Source: JAPPHA01 sp963664045
Lineage (GTDB): Bacteria > Pseudomonadota > Alphaproteobacteria > Rhodobacterales > Rhodobacteraceae
Direction: 5' to 3'
Assembly (NCBI GenBank): GCA_963664045.2
Contig: CAXXGT010000009.1
Span: 558,001-622,000, forward strand
DNA: 64,000 bases
Positions 45,464 through 54,022 of this stretch are shown here, in pieces. Under the pieces are notes generated by a model. That model had not been told where the DNA came from. It did not search any database and saw only the letters and a list, made by a program, of their open reading frames with translations. A program made the position numbers and the translations under genes. Numbering within the stretch: the stretch's first letter is position 1; each line of letters begins with the position of its first letter.

Positions 45464-45889
45464 TCAATCCGGCGAGGCCGGCTTCTTGCGGATTCCGTAC
45501 AATTCCAGCCTGTGTCCACGAAGTTCGTAGCCGAGGCGGTTAGCAATCTTTTTCTGGAGCGTTTCGATTTCCTCGTCCGCGAATTCGATCACTTCTCCTG
45601 ACTGGAGATCTATGAGATGATCATGATGGTCGCGTTCCGCATCCTCGTAACGTGCTCGTCCTCCGAGGAAATCGTGCCTGTCCAGAATACCGGCTTCGTC
45701 CAGAAGCTTGACCGTACGGTAAACGGTGGCAATGGAGATTTTCGGGTCGACCCGGGTGGCACGAGCATGCAATTCTTCAACATCCGGGTGGTCCTTTGTT
45801 TCCTGCAGGACCCGGGCAATGACCCGGCGCGGCCCGGTCATGCGAATACCGCTGTCCTCACATCGTTCGACTATGCCGTCTCGTACCAT
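45464..45889 (-). CDS. fur: Fur-family metal-responsive regulator (Fur/Mur type)
   Basis: A 141-residue regulator. Winged-helix part with RMTGPRRVIARVLQETKDHPDVEELHARA and ISIATVYRTVKLLDEAGI (recognition helix), then the metal-sensing hinge ARYEDAERDHHDHLIDLQSGEVIEFADEEIE. The CxxC zinc pair of classical Fur is absent, as in alphaproteobacterial Fur/Mur proteins, which sense manganese or iron. The start at 45889 gives the usual length. It is upstream of eno and about 0.4 kb from an iron-transport binding-protein gene, a possible target. Confidence 0.9.
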   Translation of the reverse strand: MVRDGIVERCEDSGIRMTGPRRVIARVLQETKDHPDVEELHARATRVDPKISIATVYRTVKLLDEAGILDRHDFLGGRARYEDAERDHHDHLIDLQSGEVIEFADEEIETLQKKIANRLGYELRGHRLELYGIRKKPASPD

Positions 45890-46331
45890 GGCAACCTTCC
45901 GGAAGTGGCAAATTACAGGCGCAACCGGACATGGGCAATCTCGAATCCCTTTCGGACCTGACCTCTGCTTCGGTCGAGTCCGGTGAGATCCTGTTCCCTG
46001 CACATATGTGACCGCGTGATGCCGGAACAAGGAGAAATCCTCCTCGTTCGATTGCGCGTCACGACAATGGAACGAAATTACCAACCAGTATTCTTAAGGT
46101 GAAGTCCAGGGTGTGCGTGCCTGTCCGGCAGCCACCGAAAGCCCGGCCTTGCGGGCGAAATTCGCCAAACAGGCGGTGGTCATCCGTCTGCGTCCTTGCA
46201 ATTCCACAACGCAGCATGGAGAGGGTGTGGGGCCTGGTCCGCAGTGGCCTCTCGCGGTTTGTTGACGTCCGCGAACACCTCGGCAATGACCAGACCCCAT
46301 ACATGTCATGACGCGGAAGACGACGGCCAGG
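45890..46331. other. Intergenic region upstream of fur
   Basis: About 440 bases between the start of fur and the end of the iron-binding-protein gene (both on the minus strand). No gene is supported on either strand; no clear terminator hairpin with a T-run or promoter pair could be singled out. Confidence 0.4.
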
Positions 46332-47354
46332 TCAGCCGTCGAAATCCACTTCCTCGACCAGCCTGAGCGCCGTCGGGCGGAGCTTGGCGATATCGATCAG
46401 GTCAAGCGAGTCGGCCTCGAAGCTTCCCCAGCTTTCCACGAGGTCGCTCAACCGGATTCCCGGGGACAACGGGTACTCGTGATTTGTTTCAGCGTAGATT
46501 TCCTGACCTGCGTCCGAAGCCAGGAATTCCATCAGCTTGACCGCGTTTTCCCTGTTGGGTGCAGCGGCCGTCATTGCCATGCCCGAAAGGTTGACGTGGG
46601 TACCCCCGGATTCGAACGTCGGGAAGACGATCTTCACGCTATTCGCCCAGGCGATCTGTTCCTCGTTCTTCATCATCAGTCCCATGTAGTACGTGTTACC
46701 GATCGAGATGTCGCATTCGCCGGCATGGATCGCCTTGACCTGGGCCCGGTCATTCCCCTGGGGCTTTCGGGCCAGGTTGGACTTAATCCCTTCAAGCCAG
46801 GCGCGCGCCGCATCTTCGCCCTTGTGAGCAATCAGAGCGGAGGTCAGCGCCAGGTTGTACGAATGGGTTCCGGAGCGGATGCAGATCCGGCCTTTCCAAT
46901 TGTCGGAGGCGAGGTCTTCGTAGGTTGTGACCTCACCATCAGCAACGCGATCTTTCGAAGCATAGACAATTCGGGCCCTCCCCGTCAGGCCAAACCAATG
47001 GTTGTCCGGATCCCTGAATTCGGACGGTATTGATTCGTTCAGGACGTCGGATTCCACCGCCTGGGTTACTCCGGCCTCGACGATCCCGTTTAGCCGCGAG
47101 ATGTCCACGGTGAGAATGAGGTCGGCAGGTGAGCGGTCTCCTTCGGCCTGAAGGCGCTCGATCATTCCCTTGTTCAGGAATGTGACATTGACATCGATTC
47201 CGGTGTCTTCCGTGAATCGTGCAAACAATGGCTCGACGAGCGGCGGTTGGCGGTAAGAGTAAACATTGACTTCGTCGCCTGCGGTTGGACCTGCGAAGGC
47301 AACGGCTGCAAGACCCGCTGCCAACAGGGCAGGGCTCGCTAATCGTTTTTTCAT
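46332..47354 (-). CDS. Iron(III) ABC transporter substrate-binding protein (FutA/FbpA type)
   Basis: A 340-residue periplasmic protein with a signal peptide (MKKRLASPALLAAGLAAVAFAGPTAG). The mature part starts VNVYSYRQPPLVEPLFARFTEDTGIDVNV, as in FutA/FbpA ferric-binding proteins, and contains the tyrosine pair NTYYMGL near the expected iron ligands plus RSGTHSYNLALTSALI. It delivers Fe(III) to an ABC importer whose permease and ATPase genes are not in the window next to it. Upstream is a strong-looking promoter with an embedded palindrome, suggesting metal-dependent control. Confidence 0.9.
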   Translation of the reverse strand: MKKRLASPALLAAGLAAVAFAGPTAGDEVNVYSYRQPPLVEPLFARFTEDTGIDVNVTFLNKGMIERLQAEGDRSPADLILTVDISRLNGIVEAGVTQAVESDVLNESIPSEFRDPDNHWFGLTGRARIVYASKDRVADGEVTTYEDLASDNWKGRICIRSGTHSYNLALTSALIAHKGEDAARAWLEGIKSNLARKPQGNDRAQVKAIHAGECDISIGNTYYMGLMMKNEEQIAWANSVKIVFPTFESGGTHVNLSGMAMTAAAPNRENAVKLMEFLASDAGQEIYAETNHEYPLSPGIRLSDLVESWGSFEADSLDLIDIAKLRPTALRLVEEVDFDG

Positions 47355-47436
47355 CCGGACTCTCCTGTTCTGCTTGGTTTTGCCGGCTGCACGTGGCGGC
47401 ATCGAATGCGCATGTTTTCAGCCAGCGGGCAGAACT

Positions 47437-47465
47437 TTAATAACTTACTAAATTAGTCAGGTAAA
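47437..47465 (-). promoter_or_regulatory. Predicted promoter of the iron-binding-protein gene with an embedded palindrome
   Basis: On the minus strand TTTACC (47460-47465) and TATTAA (47437-47442) are separated by 17 bases, a good sigma-70-like spacing. The spacer carries the perfect 11-base palindrome ACTAAATTAGT (47447-47457), a candidate site for Fur/Mur or another iron regulator. The -35 half lies within the end of mazG. Confidence 0.55.
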
Positions 47466-48337
47466 GCGATCTTTTCAGTCGATTCCTCTGATTTGATTTC
47501 GTCCCAGGCGGCATCGAGTTCTTCGAGACTCGCCTTTTCCAGTGATCGCCCGGACCTTGCGATCTTCAATTCTACTGCCCCGAACCTGCGGACGAATTTC
47601 GAATTGGCCGACCGGAGAGCCGATTCAGGATCTATTCCCAGATGGCGAGCCAACCCGACGAGCGAGAACAGCAGGTCCCCGAATTCTTCCGCTGCCCGTG
47701 CCGGCGTCCCCTGTGCATCGACAAGCTCCGCGGCCTCTTCAGACAATTTTCCGAGCACATGCGAGGCGTCAGGCCAGTCAAACCCGACGCGTGATGCCCG
47801 GTCCTGGAGCTTTGCCGCGCGCGTCAGCGCTGGCAGCCCAACTGCAATTCCCGAAAGAACCGAACTGCCGCCTCTCCCGCTCGATGCCCTCTCGGCGGCC
47901 TTGGCGTTTTCCCAGTCACGGACCTGGTCGTCAGCGGTCTTGTCGCGGTTCTCGGCGCCGAAAACATGCGGGTGCCGGCGGATCATCTTTTCACATACCG
48001 AAAGAACAACCTCCCCGAAGGTGAAATGGCCCGATTCCGCCGCGATCCTGGAATGGTAGACCACCTGCAGCAACAGGTCTCCAAGTTCACCCTTCAGTTC
48101 GGAAATGTCCCCGCGTTCGATTGCGTCGGCAACTTCATACGCTTCTTCGATGGTGTACGGGGCGATCGACTGAAACGTCTGTTCGATATCCCACGGGCAG
48201 CCTGAATCCGGATCTCTCAAACGAACCATGATTTCAAGGAGCCGGCCCACATGTCCGGATTCTTCGTGGTCATCGCGCGCGCTTGCGTCGAGGGTCTCGC
48301 TGCTGGTCTTGTCGGGGCCGGTTGCCGGTTCGGGCAT
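47453..48337 (-). CDS. mazG: Nucleoside triphosphate pyrophosphohydrolase
   Basis: A 294-residue protein with two MazG-like halves. The first has LRDPDSGCPWDIEQTFQSIAPYTIEEAYEVADAIERGDISELKGELGDLLLQVVYHSRIA, containing the EXXE and EXXD metal motifs; HPHVFG and DWENAKAAER follow; the second half has SEEAAELVDAQ and EEFGDLLFSLVGLARHLGIDPESALR. It hydrolyses (d)NTPs, removing aberrant nucleotides. The ATG at 48337 follows a GGGAGGGGGAGG stretch; a GTG one codon up is possible. Confidence 0.95.
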   Translation of the reverse strand: MPEPATGPDKTSSETLDASARDDHEESGHVGRLLEIMVRLRDPDSGCPWDIEQTFQSIAPYTIEEAYEVADAIERGDISELKGELGDLLLQVVYHSRIAAESGHFTFGEVVLSVCEKMIRRHPHVFGAENRDKTADDQVRDWENAKAAERASSGRGGSSVLSGIAVGLPALTRAAKLQDRASRVGFDWPDASHVLGKLSEEAAELVDAQGTPARAAEEFGDLLFSLVGLARHLGIDPESALRSANSKFVRRFGAVELKIARSGRSLEKASLEELDAAWDEIKSEESTEKIALPD

Positions 48338-48585
48338 CACGCCGCCTCCCCCTCCCGGATCGTTCCAAGAGTCATGTCGATTTCCGAATTGACCAGATCA
48401 AGTGAAGTTGCCGGAATGGCTGGTTGACTCGCCATGGCGCGAGACCGAAAGACTGTCGGCGTCCTGTCTCGAAAATCTGTTGGTCGGCGGTGCCCCGAAA
48501 CTGGTCCTGGATAGGCCACTCCCGGTCTGATCGGTTACTTGATGCGGCACACTCCCATTTTCCCCTCGTGGAACCAGCATCGAAG

Positions 48586-49851
48586 TCACCGGGTACGAAC
48601 ACGAAGTGTTTCCAGGCCGTGAAAATGGTAACTGTCGGCGTAGGTCGGAGATCCGGACAGCTTCAGATTCGGGTGCCGTCCGAATAAGGCAAGGAGCGCG
48701 GCCGCCAGTTCCACGCGGGCCAGTTGTGCGCCGAGACAGAAGTGGACACCGGCTCCGAATGACAGGTGCCTGTTCCGACGGCGTTCTGGTCGAAACAGGT
48801 CCGCATCGGCCCCGAACGCGGCCGGGTCGCGATTGGCAGAGGCAAGAAGAAGCGCAACCCGGTCTCCGCTGCGGAACCTTTTGCCGAGAAAGAGCATGTC
48901 TTCCTTGGCGTATCGGTCGAACAGGTGCAGGGGCGGGTCATATCGAAGGATTTCCTCGACGGTTCCCGAAATCGTTTCGTCCGAACTGAATTCCGAAGGG
49001 GTACGTGCGCATTCGCTGCAATGCTCCAGGAGCGTTTTCACGCCGTTACCGATCGTGTGTACCGTCGCTTCGTGGCCAGCGTTGAGCAGCAGGATGCACG
49101 TGCTCGCGATCTCCCCAGAAGTCAGGCGCCTGCCATCGATCTCCGCCTGTACCAACCCGGAAATCATATCGTCTGCGGGTTGAATCGTTCGTTCGCACGC
49201 CAGGTTTTCAATATATGCGCTGAACTCCGAAGCAGCCCTGTCTGCCTTGATTTCGATCCCCGGGTCGCGCCGTGCCTGATACATCGCGACCATGTCGTGC
49301 GACCACGCCAGCAACTGGTCTGCCATGCCGTCAGGGACGCCGAGCAATCGGGCGATCACGATAACCGGAATACGATTTCCGAACGTGGAAAGGACGTCGG
49401 CCTCACCTTTGCCGAGGTCCTCTGCCATCCCGTCGGCGAGTTCTCTGATCCGCGGCGCAAGGGCATCGATCTGTCTCGGGGTGAATGCGCGGTGAACGAG
49501 GTTTCGAAGTGCCGTATGGCGCGGCGGATCGATCTCCAGCATGGAGTCGGCTTCAATGGCCATGAAAGTTCGGAGATGGTCTGGAACGGGCGGCCCGAGC
49601 CTTTCCGGAATTTCGCGACCCCAGCGGCGGTCTCGCAACAACCCGTTTACCGCGCGGTACGAGCTTGCAAAGATCCGATCGTAGTCGTTCCACCAGAAGA
49701 AATCGCCAAGTGCACGCGCCCTGGCATAAAAAGGGTAAGGGTTCTGGACGAAGTCCTCGGCAAAGGGCGACTGGTCGAGGCGGGGAAAGCATTCCTGGTT
49801 GTGTTGCGAATCTGTCATGCGAAATTCATCCGAAACGGAAGGAAGATTCAT
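48586..49851 (-). CDS. Cytochrome P450
   Basis: A 421-residue soluble P450. Heme-binding motif FGAGVHFCLGAQLARVEL is near the C-terminus with the thiolate Cys; the I-helix acid/alcohol region is LLLNAGHEATVHTIGNG; the ExxR is EEILR; PPRHTALRNLVHRAFTPRQ is the usual C-helix block. The start at 49851 overlaps the upstream PLP-enzyme stop as ATGA. It is of the bacterial CYP107/CYP-like soluble class; redox partners are not nearby. The substrate is unknown. Membership of an operon with fabI, gpt and a PLP enzyme is unusual. Confidence 0.92.
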   Translation of the reverse strand: MNLPSVSDEFRMTDSQHNQECFPRLDQSPFAEDFVQNPYPFYARARALGDFFWWNDYDRIFASSYRAVNGLLRDRRWGREIPERLGPPVPDHLRTFMAIEADSMLEIDPPRHTALRNLVHRAFTPRQIDALAPRIRELADGMAEDLGKGEADVLSTFGNRIPVIVIARLLGVPDGMADQLLAWSHDMVAMYQARRDPGIEIKADRAASEFSAYIENLACERTIQPADDMISGLVQAEIDGRRLTSGEIASTCILLLNAGHEATVHTIGNGVKTLLEHCSECARTPSEFSSDETISGTVEEILRYDPPLHLFDRYAKEDMLFLGKRFRSGDRVALLLASANRDPAAFGADADLFRPERRRNRHLSFGAGVHFCLGAQLARVELAAALLALFGRHPNLKLSGSPTYADSYHFHGLETLRVRTR

Positions 49852-51032
49852 GCCTCCGCGGCCAGAGAGAGAGCCCGATTCAGGTCTTCGATCAACTCTT
49901 CGGCGGTCTCGAGACCGACCGACAACCTCAACAGTCCGTCCGGAACGTGAGAATCTTCTCCCTCGATACTCTTTCTGTGTTCGATCAGGCTCTCCGTTCC
50001 TCCCAGGGACGTTGCCGGGACGAACAATCGGCATCGCCTTGCGACATCGCGGGCTTCTGCCGCATCTCCCCTTATCACGACCGACAGCATGCCGCCGTAT
50101 CCGCCCGTCATCTGTCGCGCTGCAATTCCGTGCCCGGGGTGGGAGGGTAAACCGGCATAAAGCACGCGGTCAACCAGGGGATGACGTTCAAGGGACGTCG
50201 CAACGGCCAGGGCGGATTCCGAAACGCGCGCAAACCGGACAAACAACGTGCGTAGCCCCCGCATCAACAGCCAGGCCTCGAATCCCGGCAACGCGGTACC
50301 GTGGAACTTGCGGACGGACTCGATCTCTTCACGGATCTCGCCGGCTTCCCGAAATGACAGCACACCCGCCGTTACGTCCGAATGACCGTTCAGGTACTTT
50401 GTTCCCGAATGAAACACGATGTTTGCGCCTAGATTTAGCGCTCTCGTCGTGGGCGGGGGCGCTGTCGTCGAGTCGACCAGGAGCAGTGCGCCAGCCTTTC
50501 TCGCGGCACGTGCCGCGGCTTCGATATCGGTAATCCAGCATTCGGGGTTCGAGGGCGTTTCGATCCAGAGCAACCGCGTTTCGCCGGGGCGGAGTACGTC
50601 CAGGATGCCTCCGCGCTCGCCCGGGTGGAAGCAGTCGGTCCGTATGCGGCCCAGGCGGGAGAGGCGGCGGGACCATGCCAGGCCACCATGGTACATGCGG
50701 TCGGGAATCACGACATGTGCGCCCATCGGCAAGGCTTCCAGAACCGCGGCAAGTGCAGACATTCCGGAGGTGAACAGGAGCGTGGTTTCTGCTTGTTCCA
50801 GTGTGCGCAAGATGTCTTCGGCTTCCCTTGCCGTAGGACCACCGTCACGCGCGTATGTGTACGGATTGCGGGCGTCGTACCGCTCATCACGTGCGAAGGT
50901 CGACGAGAGGTGTATAGGTGGGACGATTGATCCTGTTGTCGAATCGGGGGACGTCATCCCACGGGCCGCCGTGGATTCCGGAGAAATCTCCTTGACAGGA
51001 GTCCGCCCGGCGTCAAGGCCGCCCGGGGTCAT
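49848..51032 (-). CDS. Cys/Met-metabolism PLP-dependent transsulfuration-type enzyme
   Basis: A 394-residue fold-type I PLP enzyme of the cystathionine gamma-synthase/beta-lyase family: STFARDERYDARNPYTYARDGGPTAREAEDILRTLEQAETTLLFTSGMSALAAVLEAL, IETPSNPECWITDIEAAA, LLVDSTTAPP, and FHSGTKYLNGHSDVTAGVL with the PLP lysine in SGTKYLNGHSD. The C-terminal TSLGGTESLIEHRKS block is the substrate-binding loop. The exact reaction (gamma-synthase, beta- or gamma-lyase, or homocysteine synthesis) cannot be assigned. It begins three bases after gpt. Confidence 0.9.
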   Translation of the reverse strand: MTPGGLDAGRTPVKEISPESTAARGMTSPDSTTGSIVPPIHLSSTFARDERYDARNPYTYARDGGPTAREAEDILRTLEQAETTLLFTSGMSALAAVLEALPMGAHVVIPDRMYHGGLAWSRRLSRLGRIRTDCFHPGERGGILDVLRPGETRLLWIETPSNPECWITDIEAAARAARKAGALLLVDSTTAPPPTTRALNLGANIVFHSGTKYLNGHSDVTAGVLSFREAGEIREEIESVRKFHGTALPGFEAWLLMRGLRTLFVRFARVSESALAVATSLERHPLVDRVLYAGLPSHPGHGIAARQMTGGYGGMLSVVIRGDAAEARDVARRCRLFVPATSLGGTESLIEHRKSIEGEDSHVPDGLLRLSVGLETAEELIEDLNRALSLAAEA

Positions 51033-51035
51033 GCG

Positions 51036-51542
51036 TCAGGTTCCCCTGAAGGGTTCCACATACTGAAGCGCCATGTCCCAGGGAAAGAAGATCCAGGTAT
51101 CCTGGGATACCTCGGTAATGAACGTATCGACCATCGGCCTTCCCTTGGGTTTTGCGTAGATGGTCGCATAATGCGCATCGGGAAAGCGTTGGCGAACGAG
51201 TTCGAGCGTTCTTCCGCTGTCGACCAGATCGTCAATCAGCAGGATGCCGTTGCCGCCCCGCATGAGGCCGGGATCAGGAGATTTCAGAATCTCCGCTTCC
51301 TGTTGCGCCTGATGGTCATAGGACTTGACGCTGATCGTGTCGACAACCCTGACGTCGAGTTCACGCGCAACGATCATGGCCGGGGCCATTCCGCCCCGGG
51401 TCACGGCGACAATTGCCTTCCAAGAACCGCCAGCCCCCGGGCCTTGTCCATCCAGTCTCCAGGCAAGCGCACGGGCGTCCCGGTGAATCTGATCCCAACT
51501 GACGTGGAATCCCTTTTCGTGCGGTAGCCTGATCGAATTCAT
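51036..51542 (-). CDS. gpt: Xanthine-guanine phosphoribosyltransferase
   Basis: A 168-residue purine salvage enzyme. The PRPP-binding loop is ILLIDDLVDSGRTLELVRQRFP; VAVTRGGMAPAMIVARELDVRVVDTISVKSYDHQ and the C-terminal TWIFFPWDMALQYVEP match bacterial Gpt. It makes XMP/GMP from xanthine/guanine and PRPP at the inner face of the membrane. Start overlaps the fabI stop as ATGA, so the gene is translationally coupled. Confidence 0.94.
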   Translation of the reverse strand: MNSIRLPHEKGFHVSWDQIHRDARALAWRLDGQGPGAGGSWKAIVAVTRGGMAPAMIVARELDVRVVDTISVKSYDHQAQQEAEILKSPDPGLMRGGNGILLIDDLVDSGRTLELVRQRFPDAHYATIYAKPKGRPMVDTFITEVSQDTWIFFPWDMALQYVEPFRGT

Positions 51543-52357
51543 TTGCGCCCGGTCACGACATCAATATCCGGCGCGTCCTCGGCTTTCATGCCCACGACAT
51601 GGTAACCGGCGTCAACGTAGTGATTCTCGCCGGTCACGCCGGAGGCAAGATCCGAGCAGAGATACATTCCCGCCTGTCCAACTTCATCGGTCGTTACGTT
51701 TCGGCGCAGCGGCGAGTTGAGTTCATTCCATTTCAGGATGTATCGAAAGTCCCCAATCCCGGATGCAGCGAGTGTCTTGATCGGCCCGGCCGACAGGGCA
51801 TTGACACGAATTCCGACCTTTCCGAGATCTGCGGCAAGATACTTCACCGAAGCCTCGAGGCCCGCCTTGGCCACGCCCATGACATTGTAGTGGGGCATGA
51901 CCATTTCCGCGCCGTAATAGGTCAGCGTTAGCAGGGCGCCTCCGTTTGGCATGAGTTTCTCGGACCGTTGGGCAATGGCCGTGAATGAATAGACCGAAAT
52001 TTCCATCGTCGTGCGAAAATTCTCGACCGTCGTGTCGACAAATCTTCCCCGGAGCTCGGCCTTGTCCGAATAACCGATTGCATGAACGACAAAATCCAGC
52101 GTTCCCCAGGCGTTCTCGATCGTCTTGAACAGAACATCGAGCGACGCGTAATCGGATACGTCGCAATCGACAACCAGATGACTGCCGACGCTATTCGCAA
52201 GCGGCTTGACGCGTCGCCCGAGGATCTCGCCCTGGTAGGAAAATGCCAGTTCAGCTCCCTGGGCATGACACGCCCGAGCTATTCCCCACGCGATGGATCT
52301 GTCATTGGCGACGCCCATGATCAGCCCGCGCTTGCCGTGCATGAGACCTCTGGACAT
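51539..52357 (-). CDS. fabI: Enoyl-[acyl-carrier-protein] reductase (NADH)
   Basis: A 272-residue SDR-type enoyl-ACP reductase of fatty acid elongation. GLIMGVANDRSIAWGIARACHAQGAELAFSYQGE is the FabI cofactor region; VVDCDVSDYASLD follows; the catalytic Tyr/Lys pair is in YYGAEMVMPHYNVMGVAKAGLEASVKYLA; the substrate loop is SAGPIKTLAASGIGDF. First gene of a leftward operon fabI-gpt-PLP enzyme-P450 with four-base overlaps. It is the target of triclosan-type inhibitors in the family. Confidence 0.96.
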   Translation of the reverse strand: MSRGLMHGKRGLIMGVANDRSIAWGIARACHAQGAELAFSYQGEILGRRVKPLANSVGSHLVVDCDVSDYASLDVLFKTIENAWGTLDFVVHAIGYSDKAELRGRFVDTTVENFRTTMEISVYSFTAIAQRSEKLMPNGGALLTLTYYGAEMVMPHYNVMGVAKAGLEASVKYLAADLGKVGIRVNALSAGPIKTLAASGIGDFRYILKWNELNSPLRRNVTTDEVGQAGMYLCSDLASGVTGENHYVDAGYHVVGMKAEDAPDIDVVTGRK

Positions 52358-52729
52358 TCGAACTCCCGTACCGAAATCTAGACGTGCATTTAAGGCAACC
52401 GATTTTCCGGTTCAAGGATTCGCTACGGGCGGGTTGTCCTTGGTGACCGTGTGGCAGAGGTCGGCCGGCGCCGCGTCCATGTCCGTCACCGCGCAGGTCA
52501 GAAGGATTTGCCGGATTGAAGACGGTCAGGATCAGTGCCACCAGGGGCCTGACCAATCGATTGTGGTAACAGTACCTTCCTCGGTCCGCATTCCCTTTGG
52601 TTCGTGTTCCGTATAACTTGGTTCGTCGACCACAAGACAGGGACACGGGATGTTGGCCGTGAGTGATCCGCACCCCAGTTAATGCGGGGCGTGGTAACGA
52701 AGGAACCGGGGGTAACCGTGGGAAGGCCG
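52358..52729. other. Divergent promoter region between fabI and pdxH
   Basis: About 370 bases that must carry the promoters of leftward fabI and rightward pdxH. The frame of pdxH is open up to 52682 but that part is unlike the family. No specific box could be assigned with confidence. Confidence 0.4.
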
Positions 52730-53341
52730 ATGACGGACAGGGGCGGAATATTTGCAAGAGACGATCCTTTCGATCTGCTCGGGGCCTGGCTTGCCGAGGC
52801 CCGGGGGCAGGAGTTGAACGATCCCGATGCCATGGCAGTCGCGACCGTGGATTCAAAGGGATGCCCCAACGTCAGGATGGTTTTGCTGAAAGGGATCGAA
52901 CCGAACGGCCTCGTGTTCTACACCAACCTGGGAAGCCAGAAGGCGCAGGAGATTTGCGGCACCGGTTGGGCCGCCCTTGTCATTCACTGGAAATCGATCC
53001 GGCGCCAGGTTCGTGCCCGTGGAAAGGTCGAGCGCGTTGATGACGAACAGGCCGACATGTATTTCGCCACCCGTTCGCCAGCGAGCCGAATTGGCGCCTG
53101 GGCGAGCAGGCAATCGAGACCGCTCGAAAGCCGGGCGGAATTGATGACGCGCGCGCGGCAACTTCAGCTGGAACTCGGTGAAGATCCGCCTAGGCCCGAG
53201 TTCTGGGGCGGGTTCAGGATTGTCCCTTTCGAGTTCGAGTTCTGGTCGAGTGGTGCTGATCGGCTGCATGACCGGTTTCGTTGGTCACGCGCGCCGGACG
53301 ATCCCGCGTCGCGCTGGTCGATCAAACGGTTGAATCCGTGA
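52730..53341 (+). CDS. pdxH: Pyridoxamine 5'-phosphate oxidase
   Basis: A 203-residue FMN enzyme that oxidises pyridoxine/pyridoxamine 5'-phosphate to PLP. DPFDLLGAWLAEARGQELNDPDAMAVATVDSKGCPNVRMVLLKGIEPNGLVFYTNLGSQKAQEI is diagnostic, as are SRIGAWASRQSRPLESR, FWGGFRIVPFEFEFWSSGADRLHDRFRWSR and the terminal WSIKRLNP. Start at 52730 was chosen because GGGAAGG lies five bases upstream; ATG at 52682 would add 16 atypical residues. The stop overlaps the next gene's GTG. Confidence 0.95.
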   Translation: MTDRGGIFARDDPFDLLGAWLAEARGQELNDPDAMAVATVDSKGCPNVRMVLLKGIEPNGLVFYTNLGSQKAQEICGTGWAALVIHWKSIRRQVRARGKVERVDDEQADMYFATRSPASRIGAWASRQSRPLESRAELMTRARQLQLELGEDPPRPEFWGGFRIVPFEFEFWSSGADRLHDRFRWSRAPDDPASRWSIKRLNP

Positions 53342-53853
53342 GGGCTTCACCGACAACCGGACAATCCGTCCCTGCCACAGTGACGTTGATTGCATTCCTG
53401 GCACTGCTTGTCCCGGATTTCCGGGAATCGCATGCGGCGGAACCTGCCTGTGACGAGACGAAGGTGCAGTTGAGGTGGGCAAACGGACGTTCCAGCTTCA
53501 ATGTCGAGTTGGCGGATGACGCCGAGTCAAGGGCAAGAGGATTGATGCACCGGGAGTCGCTCGCTCCGTTTTCGGCGATGCTCTTCATTTATCCGACTCC
53601 CCGGAAGGCCCGTTTCTGGATGAAGGACACGCTCATTCCGCTGGATGTTCTGTTCTTTGATCACCGCGGTGTCCTGGAGACAGTGCACGGGGATGCCCAA
53701 CCATTCAACCTCGAAACCTTCGATGGAGGAGACGGCATTCAGTATGTGCTCGAGATCAACGCGGGAATGGCCGGGGAACTGGGCATCCCGGTCGGATCCG
53801 AGCTTCGCCACCCGTCGATAGATTCATCCGATGCTGCCTGGCCCTGCCAGTAA
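53338..53853 (+). CDS. DUF192 family exported protein
   Basis: A 171-residue protein with a signal peptide (GTG start at 53338, hydrophobic ATVTLIAFLALLVPDF, cleavage after ESHAA) and a DUF192 domain: FNVELADDAESRARGLMHRESLAPFSAMLFIYPTPRKARFWMKDTLIPLDVLFFDHRGVLETVHGDAQPF and VLEINAGMAGELGIPVGSEL. The family (YmdA/Alr-like small beta fold) has no established enzymatic role. GTGA overlap with pdxH suggests coupling. Confidence 0.88.
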   Translation: MRASPTTGQSVPATVTLIAFLALLVPDFRESHAAEPACDETKVQLRWANGRSSFNVELADDAESRARGLMHRESLAPFSAMLFIYPTPRKARFWMKDTLIPLDVLFFDHRGVLETVHGDAQPFNLETFDGGDGIQYVLEINAGMAGELGIPVGSELRHPSIDSSDAAWPCQ

Positions 53854-53927
53854 TTCGGAGGAGCTGTTGCGAGGGGTGCCGACAATCGGCTTTCGCCGCC
53901 TGCCCAATCCGGCTAGAAGGCGTCCGT

Positions 53928-54004
53928 CGGGGCGTGGCGCAGCCTGGTAGCGCGGCGGTTTTGGGAACCGTAGGTCGCAAGTTCGAATCTTGCCGCCCCG
54001 ACCA
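53928..54004 (+). tRNA. tRNA-Pro (anticodon TGG)
   Basis: A 77-base tRNA with encoded CCA. The acceptor stem pairs CGGGGCG with CGCCCCG, the anticodon stem GCGGT/ACCGT encloses the loop TTTGGGA with anticodon TGG, and the T arm TTGCAAGTTCGAATCTTGC-like segment (GCAAG TTCGAAT CTTGC) is perfect. C1-G72 pairing is the bacterial proline identity element. Its 3' end abuts a truncated TctC gene, which makes it a possible integration hot spot. Confidence 0.96.
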
Positions 54005-54022
54005 CTTCCGAGATTTCGCCGG

